The notes beneath the pieces were generated by a model. That model worked only from the letters and a program-made list of their open reading frames with translations. It did not search any database and had not been told where the DNA came from. From JAAXHF01 sp963665955 (GTDB lineage: Bacteria; Desulfobacterota; Binatia; Bin18): a stretch of 64,000 nt of DNA. Both the position numbers and the translations under genes were made by a program. Shown here piece after piece: positions 17,246 through 26,515 of this stretch; positions within the stretch are counted from its first letter, which is position 1; each line of letters begins with the position of its first letter. The stretch spans positions 1,612,001 through 1,676,000 of the forward strand of contig OZ246887.1 of the NCBI GenBank assembly GCA_965231765.1, in the 5' to 3' direction.

Positions 17246-18497
17246 AACTCCGAATGAGATTAAATTTGAGGCATTGGTTCACGACGATAAGATCCATGCC
17301 TCGCTGTACACCAATCCGCACATCTTCGAAGAAGAACTCGAAAAAATTTTCTACCGGGTGTGGGTCTTTGTCGGTCACGACAGTGAGGTGCCCAATCCGG
17401 GCGATTATGTGACGCGTCAGATTGGCCGCCAGCCGGTGCTGATGGTCCGGGGCAAAGATGGCAGCGTCTCAGTCTTTCTCAACCGTTGCGCCCATCGCGG
17501 CACCATGGTCTGTGCGGCAGACTCCGGCACTGCACGAGCGTTCACTTGTCCGTATCATGGCTGGACGTATGACCTGAGTGGCAAACTGACTGGGGTACCC
17601 TACCCTGGGGCGTACGGCCCAGACTTCGACAAAAACGACCACAACCTGCCACGTGCCGCCCGTTGCGGCAGTTACCGGGGGTTTGTGTTTGCCAGTTTGA
17701 GTCCCGCAGGTCCATCCTTGGACGAGCACTTGGGACAGGGTAAGCAGCTGATCGACCGGGCGTGTGATTTGTCGCCTGAAGGAGAGCTGGACCTCAGTGC
17801 GGGCTGGATCAAACACCGCTATCTATCAAACTGGAAGATGATTCCTGAGAACGACACCGACGGCTATCATCTGGGTTTTGTGCATCGTGCAATTCTCAAA
17901 GCTACGGGCTCGCATTATCAGCGCTTTATCGGTGATGAGGGCCACAATAAGGGCATCCTACGCGATTGGGGCAATGGCCATACCGAAATTGAGTGGGCAC
18001 TCGGCTACAAACAGCCTTTTGAGTGGTTTGGCGCCAATCCGGACAAATATGCCTCGTATCTGTCTACACTTGCCCACAGCTGTGGCAAACAGGAAGCGGA
18101 CCGGCGCGTGTTTGATGGTCCGCCGCATGCGCTCATTTTTCCCAACTTGTTTCTGGCTGAGATGAATATCGCGCTGTTTTATCCGCTCAATGCCAGGGAA
18201 TCGATCCAGTGGCATACCCCCATGTTTCTGAAAGGCGCTCCAGAGCTGAACACGCGGCTGCTGCGCCAAAGTGAAGCGGCCATGGGACCGGCATCTTTTC
18301 TGCTGCCAGAGGACATCACGATTGCCAGTCGGAACCAGGCTGGCCTCATGGCTCGGCAGCCCGAGTGGCTCGAACTGAGTCGTGGTCAGCACCGCGAACA
18401 CGTCGATGAGCAAGGGCGAATTGTTGCTCACGTCACCGATGAAGTCACCAATCGCGCCTTCTGGAAACACTATCGGTCGCTTATGACCCACGTGTAA
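17223..18497 (+). CDS. Aromatic-ring-hydroxylating dioxygenase, large (alpha) subunit
   Basis: 424-residue Rieske non-heme iron oxygenase alpha subunit. The [2Fe-2S] Rieske ligands are C89, H91, C109 and H112 (CAHRG ... CPYHGW). The mononuclear iron motif lies in NDTDGYHLGFVH, with the two histidines five apart, as in ring-hydroxylating dioxygenases. It would insert both atoms of O2 into an aromatic substrate, with a small subunit encoded next (18515) and an SDR after that, which may be the cis-diol dehydrogenase. No ferredoxin or reductase gene is in the window. The frame begins inside the preceding acetyltransferase gene. Confidence 0.92.
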   Translation: MQNGTQFETPNEIKFEALVHDDKIHASLYTNPHIFEEELEKIFYRVWVFVGHDSEVPNPGDYVTRQIGRQPVLMVRGKDGSVSVFLNRCAHRGTMVCAADSGTARAFTCPYHGWTYDLSGKLTGVPYPGAYGPDFDKNDHNLPRAARCGSYRGFVFASLSPAGPSLDEHLGQGKQLIDRACDLSPEGELDLSAGWIKHRYLSNWKMIPENDTDGYHLGFVHRAILKATGSHYQRFIGDEGHNKGILRDWGNGHTEIEWALGYKQPFEWFGANPDKYASYLSTLAHSCGKQEADRRVFDGPPHALIFPNLFLAEMNIALFYPLNARESIQWHTPMFLKGAPELNTRLLRQSEAAMGPASFLLPEDITIASRNQAGLMARQPEWLELSRGQHREHVDEQGRIVAHVTDEVTNRAFWKHYRSLMTHV

Positions 18498-18514
18498 AAC
18501 CGTGAGTGCAGCGT

Positions 18515-19015
18515 ATGCTATCAGAAACCGAATACCGCGCAGTTGAAGCATTTTTATACAAGGAAGCCCGGCTTGCCGATGAAGCCCGCTACGCGGAGTG
18601 GGAAGCGTTGTGGGAAGATGACGCCACATACTGGGTGCCCGCCCATCCGAGTGGCGACACCGACCCCAAACGCCAGATGTCGCATATTTATGACAACCGC
18701 TCCCGGATTGCGACGCGTATTGCGCTCCTGCAGAGTGGTCATCGCTACAGCCAAGAGCCGGCGTCGTTTATGCGTCGCCTCATTTCCAATATGGAGATTG
18801 AAAAAACAGAGGCTGGCGAATTCGACGAATTCATTGTCGGATCAAACTTTCTGCTCCTGGAGCTGTCAATTCAAGCTCAGCACGACATGCGCCAGTGGGG
18901 CGGCCGGACGATTCATAAACTGCGCCAGGTTGATGGCGAGCTGAAGATGTTCTGGAAGCAAGTGCTCTTGGTCAATGCGGCAGAAGCATTGCCGAATTTG
19001 ACATTTTTGATTTGA
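18515..19015 (+). CDS. Aromatic-ring-hydroxylating dioxygenase, small (beta) subunit
   Basis: 166-residue beta subunit of the NTF2-like fold. Family features are AVEAFLYKEARLADEARYAE, WEALWEDDATYWVPA and the RIATRIALLQSGHRYSQEP segment, which matches the conserved R...SGxxxxQxP stretch of these subunits. It packs against the alpha subunit to form the alpha3-beta3 hexamer and has no catalytic metal. The ATG at 18515 is preferred; an in-frame GTG at 18506 would add three residues. It starts 17 bases after the alpha gene. Confidence 0.9.
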   Translation: MLSETEYRAVEAFLYKEARLADEARYAEWEALWEDDATYWVPAHPSGDTDPKRQMSHIYDNRSRIATRIALLQSGHRYSQEPASFMRRLISNMEIEKTEAGEFDEFIVGSNFLLLELSIQAQHDMRQWGGRTIHKLRQVDGELKMFWKQVLLVNAAEALPNLTFLI

Positions 19016-19025
19016 AGAAGAGGAT

Positions 19026-19922
19026 ATGGAAAAAACCGACACTTTACGCACATTTAATGAAGCTGTTGCAATCGTCACCGGCGGTGCGTCCGGCATCGGC
19101 CGGGCCTTGTCAGAAGACCTCGCGCGGCGGGGTGCCCACGTTGTGATAGCCGACCGCCAAATTGAGCTTGCCCAGGAAGTTGCCGCAGGCATCAATACCG
19201 GCTGGGGAACAGCCAACGCGCTCGAGTTGGATGTCACAGATTGCGCAGCAGTCGAGCGGGTCGTGCAAGAGACCGTTCAGACACACGGCCGTTTGGATTA
19301 CCTTTTCAATAATGCCGGTCTGGCCGTTGCTGGTGAGGTACGCTTATACCAGCCTGAAGACTGGCGGCGTGTACTGGATGTCAATCTTCAGGGCGTCGTG
19401 AACGGCATCCAAGCGGCCTACCCGGTCATGCTGAAACAGGGCTACGGTCATATTGTGAATACCGCGTCTATGGCGGGTTTATGTCCGTTTCCGCTGGGTG
19501 TCAGCTACGCCGCCACCAAACATGCCGTGGTTGGCCTCTCGCTCTCACTCCGCGTTGAAGCCGCCGCTCCAGGCGTGCGCGTGAGCGTATTCTGTCCAGG
19601 TTTCATCCGCACCCAGATTATGTATGGTGGGGGAAAATACGGTAAAGATCTCATGCAGGTCTCCTCTGAGACACAAGACAAGATGGTCCAGCAGCTCAAT
19701 CCTATGGGACCGGCCGACTTTGCACTGCACGCACTGAATGCAGTTGCCCGCAATAAGGCCATTATTATCGTGCCAGCGCGCTGGAAACTGTTTTGGTGGC
19801 TCAACCGTGTGTCGCCGTCTTTTGTACTCTGGCTGAGCAAGAAGATATATACGTCAACCAAACAGACACTAGAGGGAGGGGCTCGGAAAGTACACAAAGA
19901 GGAAGCGCAGGAAACTTCCTGA
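19026..19922 (+). CDS. Short-chain dehydrogenase/reductase
   Basis: 298-residue SDR. The nucleotide-binding motif TGGASGIGRAL is near residue 20, followed by NNAGLAVAG, then the catalytic serine strand NTASMAGL and the YAATK pair (tyrosine and lysine of the active site). In this setting, directly after the two dioxygenase subunits with 10 bases between, it could oxidise the cis-dihydrodiol to a catechol, but the sequence itself does not fix the substrate. The tail (from about residue 255: LFWWLNRVSPSFVLWLSKKI) is hydrophobic and may associate with the membrane. The start ATG has AAGAGG upstream. Confidence 0.9.
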   Translation: MEKTDTLRTFNEAVAIVTGGASGIGRALSEDLARRGAHVVIADRQIELAQEVAAGINTGWGTANALELDVTDCAAVERVVQETVQTHGRLDYLFNNAGLAVAGEVRLYQPEDWRRVLDVNLQGVVNGIQAAYPVMLKQGYGHIVNTASMAGLCPFPLGVSYAATKHAVVGLSLSLRVEAAAPGVRVSVFCPGFIRTQIMYGGGKYGKDLMQVSSETQDKMVQQLNPMGPADFALHALNAVARNKAIIIVPARWKLFWWLNRVSPSFVLWLSKKIYTSTKQTLEGGARKVHKEEAQETS

Positions 19923-19928
19923 GACATC

Positions 19929-20333
19929 GTGCTGGCATTCGAATTCATCATCAACGGGCCTCCGGTCTCGCAACAGGCGCGACGCAGAAAGCGAGTCCAC
20001 GAATGGATTGAGGAAGTAAAAAGCGTCGCAGCTCAGTATTGGCCGGTAGAAGAATTGCCCGTTACCGAGCCAGTCATGCTCACAATCACTTACTTCTACG
20101 ATAGTGTGTCAATGGATGTAGATAATATTCCAAAGCCAATTTCAGATGCTTTAGAAGGACTTGTTTACTTCAACGATAATCAGGTTACTGATGTGCTGTG
20201 CCGCAAACGTAACCTGAATAGTGATTTCCGAGTGGAGAACCCTTCGGACCTTTTGGCTGAAGGGCTTAGTCGTAGCAGTCAATTCCTCTACATCGTCGTC
20301 GAGGACGCACCAAACCAAGAGGTGATCCGCTAA
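19929..20333 (+). CDS. RusA-family Holliday junction resolvase
   Basis: 134-residue RusA-like endonuclease. The metal-binding acids of RusA are visible: D63 and D65 in the motif MDVDNIPK with K69, and D83 in YFNDNQV, matching the pattern D-x-D-N-x-x-K ... D-D/N-x-Q-V of this family. RusA resolves four-way DNA junctions and is normally phage-borne; here it is next to a nuclease gene rather than phage genes. It starts at GTG (19929), seven bases after the SDR stop. Its TAA overlaps the ATG of the next gene (TAATG), so the two are translationally coupled. Confidence 0.88.
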   Translation: MLAFEFIINGPPVSQQARRRKRVHEWIEEVKSVAAQYWPVEELPVTEPVMLTITYFYDSVSMDVDNIPKPISDALEGLVYFNDNQVTDVLCRKRNLNSDFRVENPSDLLAEGLSRSSQFLYIVVEDAPNQEVIR

Positions 20334-21001
20334 TGGAAACGACGAACATCCTAGAAAAGCAACGCGCCCGCGCTCTTGCTGAGGAGTATCGCAGCAAGGG
20401 CTACCAAGTCATTGAGGAGCCCTCACAGAAGCAACTCCCTGATTTCCTATCCAGTTACCGACCGGACCTCCTTGTCCAAAAAGGACAGGAAGGCGTTGTT
20501 GTCGAGGTAAAGTCGCGAGCTTCCCTGGCAAAGGAGCCGAGAATCAGAGATTTGGCGCGGCTTCTGCAGACAAAGCCAAGGTGGAACTTTGAGCTGGTCG
20601 TAGTCAGTGAGAAAGAAACTCTGAATACCCCAGAAGGCATACAGCCGTTTGAACGAGAGGATATTCTGCAAGAGATGCAAGCCGCAGAAGAACTTCTCAC
20701 TTCTGGAGCCGCTGAAGCTGCTCTACTCCTCTCATGGCCAGCCTTGGAAGCTACCGTCCGGTTGATGACGGCAGCAGAAGGTATTGTCCCGCAACTGAAT
20801 CCGTCTGCTCTTCTCGAACAGGCTGTCTCAAATGGTGTGATTTCAAGAAGCGACTACAGCTTCTTAATGGACACCCTCAAGTATCGCAATGCGCTCGCGC
20901 ATGGGTTTAAAGCCGCAGATTTTGATTCAACTCTCACAAAAGATCTCATCAGCACAATAAAACGACTTGTAGAGGAAGACCCCTTACCTGACACTCTATG
21001 A
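20333..21001 (+). CDS. REase-fold / HEPN fusion protein
   Basis: 222 residues. N-terminal part (about 1-95): a PD-(D/E)xK-like core with D45 (YRPDLLVQ) and E58-V-K60 (GVVVEVKSRAS), as in the AHJR-like restriction-endonuclease fold. C-terminal part (about 115-215): an all-helical domain ending in YRNALAHGF, giving the R185-x4-H190 motif of HEPN RNases. So both a DNase-type and an RNase-type active site appear present in one protein. It is coupled to the RusA gene by a TAATG overlap. Fusions like this are frequent in defence and stress islands; the function here is not known. The domain names are from memory of family patterns. Confidence 0.75.
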   Translation: METTNILEKQRARALAEEYRSKGYQVIEEPSQKQLPDFLSSYRPDLLVQKGQEGVVVEVKSRASLAKEPRIRDLARLLQTKPRWNFELVVVSEKETLNTPEGIQPFEREDILQEMQAAEELLTSGAAEAALLLSWPALEATVRLMTAAEGIVPQLNPSALLEQAVSNGVISRSDYSFLMDTLKYRNALAHGFKAADFDSTLTKDLISTIKRLVEEDPLPDTL

Positions 21002-21025
21002 GGAACGGTCTTGAGGAGGAAACAC

Positions 21026-21313
21026 ATGTCAGCTTATATCATTGTTGATGTCACAGTGACGGATCCAAAAACATATCAGGGCTACGCGAAGCTCGTCCCG
21101 GCAACGGTTGAAGCGTATGGCGGGAAGTTCATCGTGCGGGGCGGTCACGCGGAAAACCTCGAAGGCGATTGGCAGCCCAACCGGGTGGTTGTGCTGGAAT
21201 TCGAGAGTGTCGAAAGAGCCAAAGCCTGGTGGAACTCTGACGAATACCGGGAACCAAAGGCCCTCCGCCACAGTGCATCACACGCACAAATGATTGTGGT
21301 TGAGGGCGCGTAA
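21026..21313 (+). CDS. DUF1330 domain protein
   Basis: 95 residues of the dimeric alpha/beta-barrel (ferredoxin-like) DUF1330 family. Seen: AYIIVDVTVTDPKTYQGYAK, then VEAYGGKFIVRGG and the conserved VLEFESVERAKAWWNS, SDEYREPKALR. Function unknown; members are small cytoplasmic proteins sometimes near catabolic genes. The start at 21026 follows GAGGAGG at ideal distance. Confidence 0.88.
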   Translation: MSAYIIVDVTVTDPKTYQGYAKLVPATVEAYGGKFIVRGGHAENLEGDWQPNRVVVLEFESVERAKAWWNSDEYREPKALRHSASHAQMIVVEGA

Positions 21314-21314
21314 C

Positions 21315-21330
21315 AGCCGTCGCGACGGCT
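21315..21330 (+). terminator. 16-base palindrome after the DUF1330 gene
   Basis: AGCCGTCG / CGACGGCT forms a perfect palindrome two bases past the stop codon. It is not followed by a clear T-run, so termination is only a possibility. Confidence 0.3.
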
Positions 21331-21344
21331 CATAAATTCGGATA

Positions 21345-23201
21345 ATGCCAATGAACGGACTCGCTTCCGGATCACACAATACTGAATCATCCCCTCAGCC
21401 CAACTGGGACATGACGCCCTATTTCAGCCAACTCGGCGGTGTGGATTACCAAACATTTCGAGAGACCTTGACTGCCGACATTTGCACTTTGCAACAGGAA
21501 ACAACTGCACTCGGAGACCTCACCCTGAGCACTATCCAAGCTTGGGTTGTCCTATTGCAACGTTTAGAGGAAACCAATGCACGCTCCAACCATCTGGGCT
21601 CGTATCTCGGCTGTGTCGGTGCGGCAGATTCACGGAACGAATTCATTCAAAGCGAAACCGCTGCGCTAGCAACTGATCGATCTGAACTCTCCAAAGTCTT
21701 TGTGACTGTACGGGCAGCCTTTCGGCAGGCTGATGAAGAGGTATTCACGCAACTCGTGAATACACCACAACTTCAATTCATCGCCTATTTCCTGGAGCGG
21801 CTGCGCAAAAGTGCCAGCTGGAGCATGAGCTCTGAACTTGAGGCATTGGCAGCCGACTTAGACGTGACTGGCCTCTCAGCGTGGGGCCGTTTGTATGATC
21901 AGGTCTCTGGTACGCTGGAGTTTGATCTCCAGGTTCCAGGCCAAGAGACTCAGCGGCTGCCCGTGTCTGTCACTCGGAGTCTGCTCGAAGATCCCAATCC
22001 GGCCGTTCGCCAAGCGGCGCTGGTCGGATCAAATGCCGCCTGGGAGCAGACTGAGCACGTCATCGCCGCCTGTCTGAATGCTATTTCAGGCACCCGTTTG
22101 AGCCTCTACAAACGCCGAGGCATCCAGCATTTTCTTGAGCCGGCGCTTTTTGATGCTGGGATTTCTCAGGCAACATTGGACGTGCTGCTCAGCGTTGTGA
22201 CCGCACGCTCAGATGTCGCGCATCGGTATTTGCGCCGTAAAACGCAAATCCTGGGCCGAACGACACTCGGCTTCCAAGACCTGATGGCTCCCTTACCGTT
22301 CGAGCAACAGGCTGCTATTCCCTGGCAGGCCGCCTGCGAACGGGTACAGAGTGCGTTTGCCAGTTTGTACCCAGACCTGTCTCAATTTGCGGCTCAGGCT
22401 TTTGAGCAGCACTGGATTGACTATAGCCCGCGCCCGGGCAAACGTCCGGGTGGTTTTTGTTCGACCTCGTCGATTATCCAGCAGTCACGTATCTTCATGA
22501 CTTATAATGAAACACTGGGTGATCTCTCGACTCTCGCCCACGAACTCGGCCACGCATTTCATGGCTGGCTGATGCGCGATATGCGTCCCTGGTCGCGTCG
22601 CTATCCGATGACCTTGGCCGAGACGGCTTCGACGTTTGCCGAGCAGCTGATTATTGACGCAGTCCTGACCGATCCTCAAGCTTCGCCCCAAGAACAAGCG
22701 ACCGTCCTCGATAGCCGTCTTCAAGACGCCGCCACTTTTCTGCTGAATATTCCGATGCGTTTCTATTTTGAAAAGGCGGTGTACGAAGAACGTGCAAAAG
22801 GCGAGTTGAGCGTCAGCCGTTTCAAAGAACTCATGCTCGACGCCCAACGCCAGTGTTATGGCGACTGCTTGGCCGAAGACGAACTCGATCCATGGTTCTG
22901 GGCCTCAAAGCTGCACTTCTACATCACTGGTATCAGCTTTTATAATTTTCCGTATACGTTTGGGTATTTGTTCAGCCTGGGTATCTTCGCTTTGGCCAAA
23001 CAGGAAGGGGCTGCCTTTCTGCCTCGCTACGAGGAACTGTTGCGCCTCACTGGCAGCGATACGGCCGAACGCGTCGCCGCCGGCTGCCTTGGCGTTGACC
23101 TTGAAGCCCCCGACTTCTGGAACGCCTCGATTGATCTGATTGAGCACGATTTCGAACGTTTTGAGGCGGGGGCAGCGGCATTGTTTGACAGCGCTACGTG
23201 A
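21345..23201 (+). CDS. M3-family oligoendopeptidase (PepF-like)
   Basis: 618-residue zinc metallopeptidase of family M3. The active site is in LAHELGHAFHGW (HExxH: two histidine ligands plus catalytic glutamate), with the third ligand expected in the following helix MTLAETASTFAE. The N-terminal helical domain (about 20-320) and catalytic domain lengths match oligoendopeptidase F. It degrades short peptides in the cytosol, which fits the peptide ABC transporter encoded 1.5 kb downstream. No signal peptide. The start ATG (21345) has a weak ribosome site; an ATG two codons later is possible. Confidence 0.93.
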   Translation: MPMNGLASGSHNTESSPQPNWDMTPYFSQLGGVDYQTFRETLTADICTLQQETTALGDLTLSTIQAWVVLLQRLEETNARSNHLGSYLGCVGAADSRNEFIQSETAALATDRSELSKVFVTVRAAFRQADEEVFTQLVNTPQLQFIAYFLERLRKSASWSMSSELEALAADLDVTGLSAWGRLYDQVSGTLEFDLQVPGQETQRLPVSVTRSLLEDPNPAVRQAALVGSNAAWEQTEHVIAACLNAISGTRLSLYKRRGIQHFLEPALFDAGISQATLDVLLSVVTARSDVAHRYLRRKTQILGRTTLGFQDLMAPLPFEQQAAIPWQAACERVQSAFASLYPDLSQFAAQAFEQHWIDYSPRPGKRPGGFCSTSSIIQQSRIFMTYNETLGDLSTLAHELGHAFHGWLMRDMRPWSRRYPMTLAETASTFAEQLIIDAVLTDPQASPQEQATVLDSRLQDAATFLLNIPMRFYFEKAVYEERAKGELSVSRFKELMLDAQRQCYGDCLAEDELDPWFWASKLHFYITGISFYNFPYTFGYLFSLGIFALAKQEGAAFLPRYEELLRLTGSDTAERVAAGCLGVDLEAPDFWNASIDLIEHDFERFEAGAAALFDSAT

Positions 23202-23268
23202 AGGGAGATCAGTTGCACCGATCAATGAGGGATTGTGAACGCCCCTGCCCGCCCGTATACTTCCTCCC

Positions 23269-23508
23269 ATGAGCGCCATTACTTTTGATACGCATGCGTA
23301 TATCAAAAAGCTTACCGCTGTCGGCATGCCCGAAGAGCAAGCCGAAGTACAAGCTCAGGCAATCGCCGAATTGGTCACAGATCGGCTTGTCACGAAAGAG
23401 GACCTCGATCGTGGCCTGAAGGAGCTGGAATACCGTCTGACTATCCGCCTGGGGAGTATGATGGTGGTAGCGGTGAGCCTCATCGCAGCCCTGGTAAAGT
23501 TATTGTAA
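23269..23508 (+). CDS. Small coiled-coil membrane protein (DUF1640/CCDC90-like)
   Basis: 79 residues: a conserved start FDTHAYIKKLTAVGMPEEQA, a helical, charged middle (VTKEDLDRGLKELEYRL) predicted as coiled coil, and a C-terminal membrane segment MMVVAVSLIAALVKLL. This layout matches the bacterial DUF1640 family, related to mitochondrial MCU regulator-like proteins. Function is unknown, but the family is widespread next to unrelated genes. Confidence 0.8.
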   Translation: MSAITFDTHAYIKKLTAVGMPEEQAEVQAQAIAELVTDRLVTKEDLDRGLKELEYRLTIRLGSMMVVAVSLIAALVKLL

Positions 23509-23576
23509 TTGTAAATGGTAAAAAGTGAGGTGCTCCTCTGGCTCCAGGAAAGGTCAAGGAGTCCGAAACAGACGCC

Positions 23577-24509
23577 CTAGCCGCCCCACTCCCCTGTCCG
23601 CACATATCGCACCGCAGCCAAAGCAGCAGTTGCCCCGTCCCCAGCGGCTGAGACAAGCTGGCGTGACGATTCACAGCGGACATCTCCAGCGGCAAGAACG
23701 CCTGGAACAGGCGTGCGCATCTGCAAGTCTGTGATAATCTGGCCGTGTGGGTTGACTGGTACTAAGCCGTTGAGAAATGGGACATTTGGCGTCAGACCGG
23801 CATACACAAACACGCCGGCTGCCTCCAGCTGAGACTGCTGTCCGGTTTGTGTATCTACAATCTGGACTCGCTCAACGCCGTCCCCGCCTTCGATCGCTTT
23901 GAGCACGGTGTTCCAGCGCAGGGTGAGCTTGTCAGTTTTGTGGGCTCGCTCCTGGAGCAGCTGACAGGCCCGTAGGGTATCACGACGGTGAATAATGGTA
24001 ACGGCCGAGGCATACTGGGTGAGATGCAGGCCTTCATCAATGGCTGCGTCTCCGCCCCCGACGACCACAACCGGCTGGTCAATGAAAAAGGCCCCATCAC
24101 ACGATGCGCAGTGGGAGACGCCCTTGCCAACAAACTCTTCTTCGCCTGGAATGCCAAGCGGAGTGAAACTGGAGCCGCTGGCGATAATTACCGCCTTGGC
24201 CCGTACCTCGCCCTCATCCGTTTGCAAGACCTTCAGCTCGCCATCCAGCTCGATAGACCCAACTTCGGTCAGTTTCATTTGCATGCCAAAATTCATGGCT
24301 TGCTGCTGCATCAACGGCCCCAAGCTATAGCCGGCCACTCCGTCCGGAAAGCCTGGATAATTCTCAATATGCTCACAGTTGAGGACTTGCCCGCCGGCAG
24401 AAAAACGTTCCAACAGGACGACTCGGCAGCGATCCCTGGCGGCGTACATACCAGCCGTGAATCCAGCCGCGCCTCCACCAATCACAATAATGTCGTAGGT
24501 CTCAGACAT
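23577..24509 (-). CDS. Thioredoxin-disulfide reductase family flavoprotein
   Basis: 310-residue FAD/NAD(P)H protein of the thioredoxin reductase class. Seen: FAD motif IIVIGGGAAGFTAGMYAARD at the N-terminus, the redox-active pair in HCASCDGAFF (CxxC), the NADPH motif VVVVGGGDAAIDEGLHL, and the terminal FAD-contact GVLAAGDVR near residue 275. It would transfer electrons from NADPH via FAD to a thioredoxin-like partner in the cytosol. Length and motif order are normal for TrxB. It is transcribed away from the peptide transporter genes, with a 180-base divergent region between them. Confidence 0.92.
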   Translation of the reverse strand: MSETYDIIVIGGGAAGFTAGMYAARDRCRVVLLERFSAGGQVLNCEHIENYPGFPDGVAGYSLGPLMQQQAMNFGMQMKLTEVGSIELDGELKVLQTDEGEVRAKAVIIASGSSFTPLGIPGEEEFVGKGVSHCASCDGAFFIDQPVVVVGGGDAAIDEGLHLTQYASAVTIIHRRDTLRACQLLQERAHKTDKLTLRWNTVLKAIEGGDGVERVQIVDTQTGQQSQLEAAGVFVYAGLTPNVPFLNGLVPVNPHGQIITDLQMRTPVPGVLAAGDVRCESSRQLVSAAGDGATAALAAVRYVRTGEWGG

Positions 24510-24689
24510 AACACACCTGACACACCTTCCATCTGAATGTTTAAAACAGTCATCGCATCATACACCGATTTTTCAGACGCAGCCATTCTTAGTTGGGCCC
24601 AGTTATGATCAGCCGTGCGTGCTAGCCAAGTGCCAAGGTTCCGGCTAGGCTGCCGCATTGACGAAGGAGAAAACCAGGAGAAAATCAAG

Positions 24690-26510
24690 ATGCAAAAACA
24701 CCTCATCACGTATGGGCTGGCGATTATCGGCTTGCTGGGCATGTGGACAACGGTTATCGGAGTGCAGGGAGCCGAACCGCCAGCAGTGCCCGATGCAGCG
24801 GCTGCCAGTGCTGAGGTCTTTCCGAAACCAGACTGGAAAGATACCCCAGATCCATTGGCCAGTCCGGACGCTGTACCAGGCGGAGATATTACTTTTTTCC
24901 TGGCCCAGGAGCCCAGCAGTCTGAACGGCTATCTGGATAGCTTTGCCCATGTCCAGCTCGTCTTTGGCATGATGTATGAGACGCTCCTCACGACCGACTC
25001 AGTGACGCTGGCGGATACGCCTAATCTGGCTGAAAAATGGTCTCTTTCTCAAGATAAAAAAACGATTTCGTTTTGGATCGATCAGCGGGCGCGCTGGAGC
25101 GATGGCCAGCCCGTCACCGCCCAGGATGTGAAAGCGACGTTTGAGGCGATCATGGCCAGCCCCCGGACTGGTCCGACGCGCTTGTTTTTGAGCCGCTTTG
25201 AGCCGCCGACGGTGACAGGCAAATACCAGGTGACCTTCACCAGCAAAACCGTTCACTGGAATAATCTGAATGTGCTCGGTAGCTTTGACATTTTGCCTGC
25301 CCATGTCCTGGAAAAGACAAAACTGGAGGATCAGCATTTTGAGTTTCCGGTCACCTCGGGGCCGTATCGCATTGGTGAGCGCCGCCCGGGGCAGCATGTG
25401 ACCATGGCCAAACGACAAGACTGGTGGCAACAGTCCTTGCCACGCACGCAGTACACATACAATTTTGAGTCCATCAAGTTTAAATTCTTTGCCCAACGCA
25501 ATAATGCTCTTGAAGCGTTCAAAAAAGGCGAAATCGATATCTACGCGGTGTATACCTCTCGCATTTGGGTGGAAGAAACCCGGGGAGAGAAATTCGATAA
25601 AAACTGGATCGTGAAGCAACGCGTCTTTAATGCCCGGCCAGCCGGCTTTCAAGGTTTTGCTATGAATATGCGGCGCGCGCCGTACGACGATGTACGTGTC
25701 CGTCAGGCCTTAGGACATTTGGTCGACCGTAAAAAGATGAATGAACTGCTGATGTATAACCTCTACGCCCTACACAAGTCGTATTTTGAAGACTTGTATA
25801 CCGCCGCCGAGCCAGCTCCGAATCCGTTTGTTCAATACGATGTGGATAAGGCCCGGGCGTTACTGAAGGAAGCTGGGTGGGCAGTCAATCCTGCCACTGG
25901 TAAGCTTGAGAAAGACGGCACAGTCTTCAGCATTACCTTTTTGATGCGTGATGCAACGTTCAATCGCTTTTTGGCGATTTATCAGGAAAGTCTGAAACAG
26001 GTCGGCATTGAAGTGGTCATTGACCTCAAAGACGTGGCCGCCTGGGCCAAGGACATGGACGCGTTTAATTTTGATATGACGATGGCCGCTTGGGGGGGGA
26101 GCCTACGTCGAGACCCGGAGCAACTGTGGTCGGGAGCAGAAGCCGACCGCCAGACGAGCTCCAACATTACCGGCTTTCAGAACGATCAGGTTGACGCGTT
26201 CATTGAGCAACAGCGCACAATCTTTGATATCAACACGCGTAACGACATCCTGCGAAAAATCGATCGCATCATCTATGACACCTATCCATACGCGCTGTTA
26301 TGGTACGCCGATCACACCCGTCTGTTATATTGGAACAAATTTGGCACGCCGGACTGGGTCCTATCAAAATATGGAAACGAGTATTCGACCATTGCGTATT
26401 GGTGGCTTGATGAGGATTCCCAGGCCGACCTTGAAGAGGCTACGGCCAGCGGTGAGTCCGTGCCTCAAAAACCGCTGGATGTGAAGTTTGCGGAAGTCTT
26501 CATCCAGTAA
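24690..26510 (+). CDS. Peptide ABC transporter, periplasmic substrate-binding protein (YejA-like)
   Basis: 606-residue extracellular solute-binding protein, family 5. A signal peptide is evident (LITYGLAIIGLLGMWTTVIG). Family features: LAQEPSSLNGYLDSF near residue 80, WSLSQDKKTISFWI and WSDGQPVTAQDVK, and FAMNMRRAPYDDVRVRQALG with SYFEDLYT, which is closest to the YejA branch (microcin C/oligopeptide). It binds peptides in the periplasm for the two permeases and two ATPases that follow. The start at 24690 has AGGAG upstream; an earlier open stretch lacks it. The operon runs 24690-31263 with small gaps. Confidence 0.9.
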   Translation: MQKHLITYGLAIIGLLGMWTTVIGVQGAEPPAVPDAAAASAEVFPKPDWKDTPDPLASPDAVPGGDITFFLAQEPSSLNGYLDSFAHVQLVFGMMYETLLTTDSVTLADTPNLAEKWSLSQDKKTISFWIDQRARWSDGQPVTAQDVKATFEAIMASPRTGPTRLFLSRFEPPTVTGKYQVTFTSKTVHWNNLNVLGSFDILPAHVLEKTKLEDQHFEFPVTSGPYRIGERRPGQHVTMAKRQDWWQQSLPRTQYTYNFESIKFKFFAQRNNALEAFKKGEIDIYAVYTSRIWVEETRGEKFDKNWIVKQRVFNARPAGFQGFAMNMRRAPYDDVRVRQALGHLVDRKKMNELLMYNLYALHKSYFEDLYTAAEPAPNPFVQYDVDKARALLKEAGWAVNPATGKLEKDGTVFSITFLMRDATFNRFLAIYQESLKQVGIEVVIDLKDVAAWAKDMDAFNFDMTMAAWGGSLRRDPEQLWSGAEADRQTSSNITGFQNDQVDAFIEQQRTIFDINTRNDILRKIDRIIYDTYPYALLWYADHTRLLYWNKFGTPDWVLSKYGNEYSTIAYWWLDEDSQADLEEATASGESVPQKPLDVKFAEVFIQ

Positions 26511-26515
26511 TTCAT

